The notes under the pieces were generated by a model, which saw nothing but the letters and a program-made list of their open reading frames with translations, ran no database searches and was not told the origin of the DNA. From assembly GCA_026018925.1 (NCBI GenBank), contig JAKSZU010000012.1, forward strand, positions 47,544,858-47,608,857: a stretch of 64,000 bases of DNA, written 5' to 3'. Shown here one piece after another: positions 24,401-33,289 of this stretch (position 1 is the stretch's first letter; every line of letters begins with the position of its first letter). Origin of the DNA: Tupaia tana. Lineage: Eukaryota; Chordata; Mammalia; Scandentia; Tupaiidae. Position numbers and translations under genes: made by a program.

Positions 24401-27400
24401 ACACTTGTGATGCCTTGCAACACCAAGCGGTGGTTTGACAAATGTGAGAGAAGACTGAGGAGAATGACCTGAAGCTTGGAATCCATGTAACATAGGAGTT
24501 AATGTCCTCCGCCCTATTTTATTCTCAGTTCACTGCCTCAATCCAAGTAATCTCATTTGCTCTCATAGCAACTAACAGCTTTCAGTTAAGTGAATTCTAG
24601 ATAATATCATTTTCATCAGGACCAGACCCACATTTTTAGCTCTTGTCAAACATCTCCACTTAAATGACCCACCAACACTTTTTAGTCAACATGTCCAGAA
24701 ATAAGCTCACTTTCCTCTCTTTAAATCTGATCTTCTTTCTTCTTTGTCTCTATGACTGGCACTGTCTTCTTAGGCATGTAGTCTTATGGTTGTCTTCTAA
24801 TGTCCCTTGATCTCAAAATTCAAGAAATAAATAACCTTTCCTATTATCTCAGCTTATATAATTATAGATATTTTACTCTCCCTTCCCCCATTTTTGCTAT
24901 TGTGGCCTTCGTTTCTATTTATTGAAATTCCATTACTCCTTCAGAATCCAGATTAAAGGTCAAATTTGTACTGTAGTTGTTTCATCCATTTTATTTTATA
25001 ATTTTTTTTTGAGAGGTTTTTGCTATAGGGTGCGTGCGCTAGCCAGAAAGTCAGAGAGAGACAGAGAGACAGAAAGTGAGAAATCATCTCCCAGGGGAGA
25101 TGGTCACACCGCAATCCCTTCTCCTCTATTCTCCTCTCAGGATCTTGGGCATGCACACATACGCGCCTGGCGTGAGTTTAAGCCGCTGGGTCTGGGACTC
25201 GAACCGCAGTTGACTACGTGGGAATCCAGCAACATAGCCATTACGCTAACTGCTGGTCCCTATTATTTTATTTTATTTTACTTTAAATTGCCAGAGGGTA
25301 TGCGTGCTTACCAGAGACAGACAGGGAGATACACAGAAAGAGATACAGGGAGAAAGCACCCTGACCCCATAGAGTGTAGTCATGCTGCAATCCCTTTTTC
25401 CTCCATTTCTCCACCTTGTGGAGATTTGGGGCAAGAATGCATATGTATCTAAGAGGTTTTTTAAGCTGCGTGATCTGGGATTTGAACCTCAGGGTTAGCC
25501 ATGTAGGATTCAGCTTTCCTTAACCACCAGACCATAGGACTGGCCTGCTTCATTGCTTTTAGCTGGATATAAGTATTCTCTCTCTGGTCCCCCACCATTA
25601 CCACCACCATTTATAGTTCTCATTAGATGTTATGTTGAAAAGTAGTTTTTAATATTTTATCACTTTTTATTAATTACTTATTATAACATACTATTATTTC
25701 TTCTAAACTTTATGTCTTTATTCTCTGCAGTGAAGTAAATCATTTCTGTTTATTTCTATAATCCTCTCCCTCTAGTACAGTTCCTTGCACAGAATTTAAT
25801 ATTCATTTATTTATTTTTATTTATTTATTTTCTTTTAGAGGTTTTTGCTGTAGGGCGTGTGCGCTCACCAGGCAGGCAGAGACAGAGATCACCAGGCAGG
25901 CAGAGACAGAGAGACAGAAAGCAAGAAAACATCCCCTGGGGGGATGGCCATGCTGCAATCCCTTCTCCTCCATTCTCCTCTTGGGATCTTGGGCACGCAC
26001 GCACATGTGGCCGGTGTGAGTTTCAAGCCACCGGGTCCGGGACGCGAAGCATGGTCAACTACATGGGAGTCCAGCGACATAGCCATTACGCTAACTGCTG
26101 GTCCCTGATCATCACACATTTTATGCATGTTTTGAAACATTACACTGTACCACGTAAGTATGTGCAATTAGTATATGTCAGTTAAAATTTACAAAAATTG
26201 GGACTAGCAGATGTTGTAGTGGTTACTTCGCTGGACTCCCATGTGACCCACCACCCACATGACCCACCTCTGGATCCAGAGGCTTGAAATTTGTGCCAGG
26301 TGCATGTGTGTGCATGCCCCAAACCCCAAGAGACTAATAGAAGAGAAGGGATTGAAACATGGCCATCCTCCTGGCGGGTGATTTCTCACTTTGTTTCTCT
26401 GTCTCTCCAGAAAGTGCATGTGCCCTATAAAAAAAAAAAAAAATCTCTCTCAAAAAAGAAAATTATGGGAACCAGCAGTTAGCGTAATGGCTATGTCGCT
26501 GGACTCCTACGTAGTCGACCGCGGTTCGCATCTTGGACCCGGTGGCTTACAACTCACGCCGGGCGCGTGTGCGTGCGTGCCCAAGATCCAGAGAGGAGAA
26601 TGGAGGAGAAGGGATTGCGGTGTGACCATCCCCCCTGGGGGGTGATTTCTCGCTTTCTGTCTCTATGTCTCTCTCTGTCTGTCTGGCGAGCGCACGCGCC
26701 CTATAGCGAAAAACCTCTCCAAAAAAAAAAAAAAAAAAAAGAAAATTACAAAAATTATAAAAAGTAGAGACAAAAACTGAAAAATAGAAAAAGGTCACTA
26801 TGGGGACCAAAAGATGGCCTGTTATGTCTCTGGACTCCCACATAGTCAACCACAGTTCAAGTCCCAGACCCAGCAGCTTAACACTCATACCAGGCATGTG
26901 TGCCCAAAATCCTGAGAGGAAAATGGAGGAGAAAGGATTGTGGTGTGGCTATCTCCTGGGGTGGGAGGAGTTGATTTTTCACTTTCTATCTCTCTGTCTT
27001 TCTCTATCTCTCTGGCAAGCGCAAGTGCCTTATAGCAAAAATCTCTCTAAAAAAAAAAGTCACTATGTGTGATGACAGATATTTTCATTCACTTCATTAT
27101 AGTAATCACTTTTTTAATGGTTTTTTAAAAATTATTATTATTATTATTTCATTTGCTGTAGGACATGTGTGCTCACCTGGGAAAGAAGGAAAGTGAGAAA
27201 GCAAGCTGCCAGGTCTGGGATTCAAAGCTCTGTTGGTCATGTACGAGTTTAGTGTCTTAACTACCACACACCACCAGCTGGTTCATTATAGTAACCAATT
27301 TATTATCTGTATTTATTCCAAGACATCATGTTGTACACTTTAAAAATACAGAATTTAAAAAATAATTGGGATTGACTTCTACCATAAAACATGTACCACC

Positions 27401-27617
27401 ATATACTTCTCCCGTCTTTTCCTGTTCCCTCAGTAGGATGTACATAGGGAAAAGTATTACTTACCCCTAAGATTTTCATTTTTGTAGCAAATAATTTTTT
27501 CAAAGGGCTTTGAGTCCCATAGCTTGTGGCTGTAAGATCTCTTAACTGGCATTCTGGAATAGCGACCTCTGGTGGAAATACCAGGAACACAGGATTGTGT
27601 TCAGTGCTTGAATTCAT
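15698..27617 (-). CDS. MS4A5: MS4A5, membrane-spanning 4-domains A5, whole coding gene (5 exons, clipped C-terminus)
   Basis: Coding exons join as 27617-27465, 23771-23643, 22372-22316, 20691-20539 and 15775-15698. They give 51+43+19+51+25 = 189 residues, against 200 in human as recalled. All junctions are phase 0, with donors GTAAGT, GTAAGT, GTGAGT and GTAAGT. Four hydrophobic segments lie near residues 52-72, 84-105, 118-138 and 160-186. Similarity to human MS4A5 is obvious in every exon (PYPRFPFIF, FINSGAFLIA, RIMNFL-type and GFILD-type stretches). Known: a four-pass membrane protein of the MS4A family, function poorly defined, reported from testis. Odd points: the family motif GYPFWG reads GYSFWG, and two adjacent stops (15698-15700, 15695-15697) remove the last 11 residues. 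The old tail remains readable up to a TGA at 15665-15667. The gene may be functional with a shorter tail or at an early stage of decay. Confidence 0.93.
15966..15998. repeat. (TG)n microsatellite
   Basis: About 16 TG units in MS4A5 intron 4, 190 bp from the exon 5 acceptor. Confidence 0.95.
16331..16515 (-). mobile_element. tRNA-derived SINE, short form
   Basis: TTTGCAATAGGGCACATGTG, AGGTCCAGGCTTTGAATCAT, ending CACCTACTGGCCC. In MS4A5 intron-flanking DNA downstream of exon 4. Confidence 0.82.
16520..17060. other. MS4A5 intron 4, unassigned AT-rich DNA
   Basis: Between two SINEs. T-rich, with no recognisable element. 17888-18400 is similar, except for an old-repeat-like stretch at about 18040-18240 whose family I cannot name. 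Confidence 0.4.
17065..17272 (-). mobile_element. tRNA-derived SINE, short form
   Basis: (TTAA)n, AATTCCACCAGAGAGGGACA, then TGGTCTGGGACTCCAACCAT, ending ACCACCTCCAGGCC. Confidence 0.82.
17290..17472 (-). mobile_element. tRNA-derived SINE, long form, head missing
   Basis: AGCGATAGGGTGCATGCACT, CTCCATTCTCCTCTCTGGAT, then loss of the tRNA-like head near 17472. Confidence 0.8.
17676..17887 (+). mobile_element. tRNA-derived SINE, long form, shortened body
   Basis: GGGCCAGCATTACCTGTGGA, B-box-like GCAGTTCGAGTCC, ending CCCTATAGCAAACAACAAC. Confidence 0.85.
18449..18600 (+). mobile_element. tRNA-derived SINE, short form
   Basis: GGCCAGCAGGTGTGGTGGTT head, TTTGAGTCCTGGACCTGGTG, CTTTCTCTCTCG, A-rich tail. 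A (CA)n array at 18416-18442 abuts it. Confidence 0.88.
18788..19064 (+). mobile_element. tRNA-derived SINE, long form
   Basis: GGGACCAGCAGGTGGCATGG head, long-form body, ending CCCTATAGAAAAACC and an A run. Confidence 0.9.
19065..20120. other. MS4A5 intron 4, mostly unassigned
   Basis: Short (TG)n and G-run at 19506-19541. The three overlapping open frames around 19353-19797 have no recognisable homology and are unlikely to be coding. Confidence 0.4.
20178..20370. repeat. (CCCTT)n / (GGGAA)n array in MS4A5 intron 4
   Basis: About 8 units at 20194-20233 and about 11 units near 20246-20301, within a wider pure C/T tract. The sense (minus) strand of MS4A5 reads GGGAAGGGAAGGGAAGGG. Confidence 0.95.
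20539..20691 (-). CDS. MS4A5: MS4A5 coding exon 4
   Basis: Encodes residues 114-164, starting VKLSRVMNFLSVLGAAAG: membrane segment 3, then an outer loop with two cysteines (FICGYSPENTQCDN), then the start of segment 4 (VTVLFL). The acceptor is CTCTTTCAG and the donor GTAAGT. A long G-rich pentanucleotide array begins about 240 bp downstream in intron 4. Confidence 0.94.
20785..20961 (-). mobile_element. tRNA-derived SINE, short form (MS4A5 intron 3)
   Basis: AT-rich tail, AATTCACCAGATATATATAT, CAGGTCTGGGACTCAAAGCG, ending ACCGAGCCACGTGCTAGG. Confidence 0.82.
21075..21256 (-). mobile_element. tRNA-derived SINE, short form (MS4A5 intron 3)
   Basis: AATTTGCTACAGGACATGCA, AGGTCTGAGACTCAAACCAT, ending CGCCACCTGCTGGCCC. 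Confidence 0.85.
21587..21850 (+). mobile_element. tRNA-derived SINE, long form, young (MS4A5 intron 3)
   Basis: GGGAACCAGCAGTTAGCGTA head, B-box CGGTTCGCATCC, CpG-rich body. Target-site duplication AAAAGTCATACTTT on both sides. Confidence 0.95.
22045..22140 (+). mobile_element. MIR SINE
   Basis: CTTGGGCAAGTCATTTAACC, then CTGTGTTTCACTGTCTTCAT, then ATAAAATAATAATTAC, as in the MIR consensus. Confidence 0.75.
22316..22372 (-). CDS. MS4A5: MS4A5 coding exon 3 (57 bp)
   Basis: Encodes FINSGAFLIATKRKTTESL (residues 95-113), the end of membrane segment 2 and the inner loop. This is one or two changes from human as recalled. The acceptor is AAACAG and the donor GTGAGT. Confidence 0.93.
23643..23771 (-). 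CDS. MS4A5: MS4A5 coding exon 2
   Basis: Encodes residues 52-94: membrane segment 1 (ILIGIMNFSFGLVFLFT), loop EPYPRFPFIF, and the start of segment 2. The motif normally GYPFWG reads GYSFWG (Ser codon at 23661-23663). The acceptor is CTATTACAG and the donor GTAAGT. Length is 129 bp, equal to the MS4A14 paralogous exon. Confidence 0.94.
24002..24245. mobile_element. MER5A-like hAT fragment, split by a mariner-type MITE
   Basis: The left part CAGTGCTCCTGAAAATGTGG and the right part ending GAAAAGCACTG resemble the two ends of MER5A as recalled. The sequence between them is interrupted at 24050-24122. Confidence 0.6.
24050..24122. mobile_element. Small mariner-type MITE (copy 1)
   Basis: About 73 bp with imperfect terminal inverted repeats: left GGTTGTTTGAAAAGTCA, right (reversed) TTGGGTTGTCAGAAAAGTCA. 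It is flanked by TA on both sides. Size and layout resemble MADE1 (an 80-bp mariner derivative), but the sequence differs. Confidence 0.65.
24998..25260 (-). mobile_element. tRNA-derived SINE, long form (MS4A5 intron 1)
   Basis: GAGAGGTTTTTGCTATAGGG tail box, ending TAACTGCTGGTCCC. Confidence 0.93.
25263..25546 (-). mobile_element. tRNA-derived SINE, long form, diverged (MS4A5 intron 1)
   Basis: TTGCCAGAGGGTATGCGTGC, then GCAATCCCTTTTTCCTCCAT, ending CCAGACCATAGGACTGGCC. Abuts the previous SINE. Confidence 0.8.
25836..26106 (-). mobile_element. tRNA-derived SINE, long form, with small internal duplication
   Basis: The unit CACCAGGCAGGCAGAGACAG is repeated twice at about 25866-25911. It ends TAACTGCTGGTCCC. 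Confidence 0.92.
26200..26450 (+). mobile_element. tRNA-derived SINE, long form
   Basis: GGGACTAGCAGATGTTGTAG head, GAGAAGGGATTGAAACATGG body, ending TGCCCTATAAAA. Confidence 0.88.
26467..26740 (+). mobile_element. tRNA-derived SINE, long form, young
   Basis: GGGAACCAGCAGTTAGCGTA head, very CpG-rich body, ending GCCCTATAGCGAAAAACC. Target-site duplication AGAAAATTA on both sides. Confidence 0.95.
26802..27057 (+). mobile_element. tRNA-derived SINE, long form
   Basis: GGGGACCAAAAGATGGCCTG head, long body. Target-site duplication GTCACTATG on both sides. Confidence 0.92.
27115..27283 (-). mobile_element. tRNA-derived SINE, short form (MS4A5 intron 1, near exon 1)
   Basis: TTTGCTGTAGGACATGTGTG, AGGTCTGGGATTCAAAGCTC, ending CCACCAGCTGG. 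It lies 180 bp from the exon 1 donor. Confidence 0.82.
27465..27617 (-). CDS. MS4A5: MS4A5 coding exon 1
   Basis: Encodes residues 1-51, starting MNSSTEHNPVFLVFPPEV and ending KMKILG. Human MS4A5, as recalled, starts MDSSTAHSPVFLVFPPEI and ends this exon KMKILG. The start has A at -3. The donor GTAAGT follows a GGG codon, exactly as in MS4A14 exon 1. Confidence 0.94.
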
Positions 27618-27639
27618 GATGGTGTAGTTGTTATTTTGA

Positions 27640-27780
27640 AATGGGAGGAAATTAGTTGTTTCTTCAGTCTAGACCATGTTCTTCTCCTGGAGTAAGACTA
27701 TCTGAGAACTGGCATTGTTGTGCTTTGCCTTAGAATTATAGAACCATAGAGTCACAGAGTCATGGAACCTCAGGACTGGT
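27640..27780 (-). promoter_or_regulatory. MS4A5: Probable MS4A5 proximal upstream block
   Basis: A region 25-165 bp upstream of the MS4A5 start. It shares AGACCATG.TCT.CTCC-like and TAGAACCATAGAGTC-like stretches, in the same order and spacing, with the region upstream of MS4A14. The AP-1 heptamers seen at MS4A14 are not perfect here. Promoter role is inferred. Confidence 0.4.
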
Positions 27781-27859
27781 CAAGATCCCAAGAAGATTAG
27801 TACACAAAATGCCTGGACTGAGGATTGAAGGGCCAGAACAATAGTCCTGGTATGGTCGG

Positions 27860-27960
27860 GAACACAGTATGAACTTAAGCAGGTCACATTTCTTTCTCTT
27901 GGTTTCAGCTTCCTCATATGTACACTGACCACACTGGACAAGATGATCTATAAAGATATT
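27860..27960 (+). mobile_element. MIR SINE fragment
   Basis: AAGCAGGTCACATTTCTTTC, then TTTCAGCTTCCTCATATGTA, resembles the MIR centre. Confidence 0.55.
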
Positions 27961-28042
27961 TCAGGTTCCAAACAAATGGAAACTTGTCATCTTCAGACAA
28001 GTAAAGGACAAAAGCTCTCAGGCAACAGAACTGATTCAACAC

Positions 28043-28302
28043 TTTTTTTTTTTTTTGGAGAGGTTTTTGCTATAGGGCGATTGCGCTTCCAGAAAGAGAG
28101 AGAGAGACAGAGAGACAGAAAGTGAGAAATCACTCCCCAGGGGGGATGGCCACACCACAATCCCTTCTCCTCCATTCTCCTCTCGGGATCTTGGGCACGC
28201 ACACACGCCTGGTGTGAGTTTAAGCCACCGGGTCTGGTACTCGAACTGCGGTTGACTACATGGGAGTCCAGCGACATAGCCATTACACTAACTGCTGGTC
28301 CC
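28043..28302 (-). mobile_element. tRNA-derived SINE, long form
   Basis: GGAGAGGTTTTTGCTATAGG tail box, ending TAACTGCTGGTCCCC. Target-site duplication TGATTCAACACTTT / TGATTTAACACTTT. Confidence 0.94.
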
Positions 28303-28452
28303 CTGATTTAACACTTTCTGACATACACATAGCATTTATTCAGCCTGCCACTTTGTTTTTTAACTGTTTCACAAACTACCCCAAAATGTAGTGGCTTCAA
28401 ACAACCACCGTTTGATTTTATTCACAACTCTGTGGGTCATATAGGTTGTTCC

Positions 28453-28773
28453 TTTTTTTTTTTTTTTGGAGAGGTTGTTGTTTTTTTTTTGTTTGTTTGT
28501 TGTTGTTTTTTTTTTTTTTTTTTTTTTTTTTTGCTATAGGGCGCGTGCGCTCGCCAGACAGACAGAGAGAGACATAGAGACAGAAAGTGAGAAATCACCC
28601 CCCAGGGGGGATGGTCACACCGCAATCCCTTCTCCTCCATTCTCCTCTCGGGATCTTGGGCACGCACGCACACGCGCCCAGTGTGAGTTTTAAGCCACCG
28701 GGTCCGGGACGCGAACCGCGGTCGACTACGTGGGAGTCCAGAGACATAGCCATTACGCTAACTGCTGGTTCCC
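28453..28773 (-). mobile_element. tRNA-derived SINE, long form, young, with expanded T tracts
   Basis: T15, GGAGAGG, then (TTTG)n and T27 before GCTATAGGGCGCGTGCGCTC. It ends TAACTGCTGGTTCCC. Target-site duplication TAGGTTGTTC. Confidence 0.94.
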
Positions 28774-28779
28774 TAGGTT

Positions 28780-30335
28780 GTTCTTCTGATCTGGTCCAGT
28801 TCAGCTCTTCTGAACCAGGTTCTCAGGCATCTGTGGTCAATTAGTGGAGTATCCAGAGTTCCATGCATTAGGATAGGCTCAGTTATGTGTCTGGTAGTTG
28901 GCAGACTCATTCTCCTTCAATTCACAAGTTCTTTTAAAATTTAGCTCATGTGTGCTAATGTCCCACTGGTCTAAGCAAATTGCACAGGACCCCCCCCCCC
29001 CCCACCCCGCTAGATTCAATAGGTGAGAAGATAGAGCATTATCTTCATGGAAAGATCTGTGTTGTACTATTGTAAGAATATGGATGATGAGAGGAGAAGA
29101 ATGACAACCTCAAGACACTTGCCAGTAGACCATTTTAAAACACTACCACTCTTGACAATTTATTTTCTCTGAATTTACCCTTCTTTTATTCATTTTTACA
29201 TGAACACAGAATATTAATGGTGATCATCTTTCATGAAAGTTATCTGACATTTGGTTAGGGTCCTCTGAGTTAAGCAAATTTTATTCTAGTATTTTATAAT
29301 ATTTCATTTCACCCTGATTATCTTTTAGCTTTGCTCTGGACTTTCTTTTTCCAGTTTCTTTTTCTCTCTAACCATGATGACTAGAACAATATTCTAATTG
29401 CTACCTGAGAAATGGTAGAAAGATAATTTAAATGTTTTATTATGCTTGAATTTATGCAAGCCAATTTTGTTGTATAATGCAAGACTTAATCTTTGGAGCT
29501 TAAAGACCTAGACTTAATTCCAAACCCTTTTCTTTACTACTTATGGGGTTTAGGTTATCAGTTTGCATATTTAATTAACTTTTCATATTAATTTAAAAAT
29601 TACATTTATTTGTGGGGAAAATAATTGTTATCTTGTAGAATTATTGTGTGTTAATTCTAGATAACTTGGTAGTAGATGCTAAATAAATTGTATTAATAAT
29701 AACAAGTAATGTTTCTTTTTTTTATTGCCACTTTAATCATGGTAGCCAGATTGTCTTGTTTTATGTTTGAAAAATTCATTTTAGTTGTTTTTTTTTTCAA
29801 CTAACTGTATTTGTATGAATTTAGCTATAGGAACTGTGGGGATGTTACAATGAATCCATGCAGAAGTTATTTTACGCATTTCTCCATTTCAGGATGGCTG
29901 TGGAATCCTATGGCCTCCTGTGACTGAATTCCCTGAGCTGGTATATACATGAGTGACATGTACCTGTGCACTGCTTTGCTTTATTCCCATATCCTTGACT
30001 TTCTTATTATTTTCCAATCCTCTAAAACCTATTCTCTTTATGGGAATTACTCTCGATGTAAGGTGGTTTGTGAAATAATGTATAATATCTTTGTATTCCT
30101 CATTGTTCACAAATCAAGCTTTATTTCTGACTTCTTATTGCTAGTTATTCCAGGGAAGATGATAATCCAGGTGGTAAAAGTTCTCTGATCCATGATCAAA
30201 GGAATTAGGCCTCTTATTTCCACAGCTCCTTTTCTTGCTAGACAGTTCCAAGTGTCTCTGTGTTTTTCTCTGTTCCCTTACTGTAACTGAAATTCAATTT
30301 TCTTTAAGTGTTTCATCCTTCTCTCTCTTACAAAA
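28780..30335. other. Intergenic DNA between MS4A14 and MS4A5, old repeat remains
   Basis: 28385-28450 and 28774-28930 look like one old interspersed repeat split by the SINE at 28453. A C15 run lies at 28989-29003. 29000-30335 shows no recognised feature. Confidence 0.4.
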
Positions 30336-30339
30336 GCCC

Positions 30340-30545
30340 CCCCTCCTTTTTTTCCCCCATAAGGTGCGTGTGTTCATCACAGAGTAAAAGTGTCACAATC
30401 CCTTCTCCTCCATTCTCTTTTCAAGATTTTGGGCATGCACACACATGTGTCTAGTGTGATTTTCAAACTGCCAGGTCTGGGACTTGAACCACAGAGTTGG
30501 CCAAGTGGGAGGCAACACCTTAAAAAACACACCACTTGCCATTCC
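30340..30545 (-). mobile_element. tRNA-derived SINE, diverged
   Basis: CCCATAAGGTGCGTGTGTTC, CTTCTCCTCCATTCTCTTTT, ending ACACCACTTGCC. Confidence 0.78.
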
Positions 30546-31390
30546 TCAAGTGCCCCCTTGTTTAAAAAGATTCTTTTCCATACTCTAGAGAGTACAGCAA
30601 TAGCAATCTATTGGTGTGACCAGATTTTGTTTGCTTAGAAGTTCCCTAATCTCCTAGTTTTCTCTTTAAATTACAAATAATAATGATTTTTAAACCTTAT
30701 CCCATGAGTGAAGCTAAAACTCAGTATCCTTCTCATTGTTTCCAGATATTTCTTGGAAGGAGAAAGTAGATGTGAGAGAAAGGAAACAGCTGGGGCTTCT
30801 ATTTAACCTCCTGGCCTCCGGCTCTGATTTCATGCATCCATTGAATTCTTAGTTCTCGCTGTATGTCTGGACTTCTATGGATCGGGGCTCTTTTCCTCAC
30901 TACATTGTCCTGCTGGTTATCAGCCTGATTCTTCATTGCCTTAAAGTAGTACTATCACAATATTGCATGTAGAACAATCTTCAAAAACAATAGCAAAACC
31001 CACAGCACCTACAAAAGCAGTTTCTAGGGATTTCCCATTGCCTGTATCTTTTGGCATAAACTCTCTAATTCCTGTCCTAGTTTTGGCAGAAATATTAGAT
31101 ATTCCTTTTGTGACTACCAAGGGAGTTTATTTTCAAAGGAAAAATCATACTTTGCTTTATGTGGCCAGATGGGCTTTTTATGTCTTCACTCCCTTTCTCA
31201 CCCTTCACAAACAAGGATGTGTGGTAGTCTATTCAGGCTACCATAACAAAGTACCATAGACTGAATAGTTCAAATAATAGAAATTTATTTCTTACAGTTC
31301 TGGATTATGGTAATCCAAGATTATGGTACTTTGGTTTCTTGGGATAGGTCTCTTTCTGACTTGGAGTTGTCTACTTTCTTACTATGTCTT

Positions 31391-31414
31391 CACACACACA
31401 CACACACACACACA
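31391..31414. repeat. (CA)n microsatellite
   Basis: About 12 CA units in intergenic DNA. Confidence 0.9.
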
Positions 31415-31541
31415 TTGTGAGAGAGAAATAGAGAGAGAGCACAAGTTCTTTAGTGTCCCTTATGATAAGGATACTAATCTCATTTTGAAAGCTCAGCTCA
31501 AATCCTCATGTGAATCCAGTACTTTCAAAGGCCCTTCTCCT

Positions 31542-31790
31542 GGGTCCGGCAGATTGTGTAGCAGTTACATCGCTGGATTCCCACATGGCCAGTGGTTCAA
31601 ATACCAGACCCAGTGGCTAGAACATCACACCAGGTGCGTGTGTGTGTGTGTCCAAAATCCCAAGAGGAGAATGAAGGAGAAGGGACTGTGGCATGGCCAT
31701 CTTCCCTAGGGGATGAGTTTTCACTTTCTCTCTGTCTCTTTCTCTGACAAACTCACAAGCTCTAAGGCAAAAATCTCTCTCTCTCTTTTA
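31542..31790 (+). mobile_element. tRNA-derived SINE, long form
   Basis: GGGTCCGGCAGATTGTGTAG head, GAGAAGGGACTGTGGCATGG body, ending in (CT)n rather than a clear A tail. Confidence 0.88.
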
Positions 31791-31794
31791 TTTT

Positions 31795-31941
31795 AAGATT
31801 TATTTTATTTTGTTGTTATTATTTATCTTTTAATTTAACCATAGAGAGAAAGTAAGAAAACAAGTCACCAGATCTGGACTTGAACCATGGTTGGCCATGT
31901 TGGAGTACAACACCCTAACCACCACCCCACCTACTGATCCT
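31795..31941 (-). mobile_element. tRNA-derived SINE, short form
   Basis: AATTTAACCATAGAGAGAAA, AGATCTGGACTTGAACCATG, ending CACCTACTGATCC. Confidence 0.8.
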
Positions 31942-32924
31942 AGCAAAAACCTCTTTTAAAAAATGGCTCACCTCCAAGTATCATTTTGGGAGTTAAGGCT
32001 TCTACACATGAATTTTGAGGAAGGAATACAGTTCAGTTCATTGCAAGAGGATAATTTGTGTAATTCAGAATTAAAATAATTCTCTTTAGAATAAAATAGA
32101 TCAAATTTATGTCATAAAAAACAATAAGTACTGTAAGAATTGAATTTTAGAAGTTTTATTATGAAGAAAATTAAATGATTGCTTTTTGCCAGATATTCTT
32201 TTAAACACTATACACGCATTATTTATTCAATCTCCATAGTAATCCCATGCTCAACACTATTCCTATTCATCTTTTACAGGTGAGGAAACGGAAGTACAGG
32301 GATTTTAAGACATATTTCTAACATATCCCTACTAATAATGTTGCAGTGTCAAAGTTCCAATCCAATTGGTTTAGATTTAGATTTCCATGGATTCCGTGTG
32401 CTACTTCAGAACATTGCCTTGAGGACCAAAATCTTTCTCCAGTGATTCATATAATCTTAAGTCTCTCACCAGAAACTCCACACATGGATTTTAGGGGAAG
32501 GTTAGAGTGGTAGAAGACTATCACAAGAACCAGAGAAAAAGAGAGGTGTGTGCATGTATGTGTTAGTGGGGGAGCAGAGAGATGGGCATTTACCTTGTGA
32601 ATTGATGGAGAATCTAATGGATGAAAAGGACACCTGTGTCCCACTGAGGACTCTTCATAAGTGAGTGATTCACCAACAGTAAGGTCAGCCTTTAATACTG
32701 TAATAAACCTATGCTCCTTTCTAGGCATTATAGGCACAAATGAGGGATTACATAGAGATCATTCTTTTCAGAAAGGATTTCTACACATTTCAACCTTCGT
32801 AATAGCATTAGCCAATCTCTTATCATTAATTTCTCCCTCTTTCTTTGTCTCTCCTTCTCTCAAGCATTTGCATCCCCTGACAATTACAAACATTTTTTTT
32901 TAATAAAAAGAAATTTGACCTCCA

Positions 32925-33287
32925 ACATGGCAGTATGGGGGAGTGAGACCTGTTGGGAGGTATTTGGATCATAATGACACTAACCTTATGAATAGATTAA
33001 AGTCTTTTAGGTGTGATCTGGAAAGAATGGATTAGTTCCTATGAGAGTGCTTGTTGTTAAAAAGCAAGCCCAACCTCTTATGCATGTCTCTTTGCCAATA
33101 CATGCTTGTCTTTCTGCTTCATTGCCATGTTGTGACTTAATTTATGGCTCACACCAGAAGCCAATCAGATGTTAGGACCATACTCGTGGACTTCCTAGTC
33201 TCCAGCAATGTGAGCTAAATAAACCTTTTTTCTTTATAAAGCACCCAGTTTCAAGGGTTCTGTTATATAACACAAACAAACTAAAGC
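32925..33287 (+). repeat. MaLR-type LTR (MLT1/MST-like), solo
   Basis: Has the typical GACCTGTTGGGAGGTATTTGG start, the GAGCTAAATAAACCTTTTTT signal near 33210 and the TTCTTTATAAAGCACCCAGT end region. No interior follows, so it is a solo LTR remnant of an old ERVL-MaLR element. Confidence 0.8.
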
Positions 33288-33289
33288 AG

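Larger units (their letters stand above)
31215..32045 (+). repeat. Old interspersed repeat with two SINE insertions
   Basis: Starts AGGCTACCATAACAAAGTAC and reads ATAGAAATTTATTTCTTACA, as in a common old mammalian repeat. It ends near ACACATGAATTTTGAGGAAG. SINEs at 31542-31790 and 31795-31941 interrupt it. Family not assigned. Confidence 0.5.

Noticed and set aside
24922-25452. 176-codon plus-strand open frame
   Set aside because: It runs through two antisense SINEs. The same translation pattern recurs at many SINE copies in the window.
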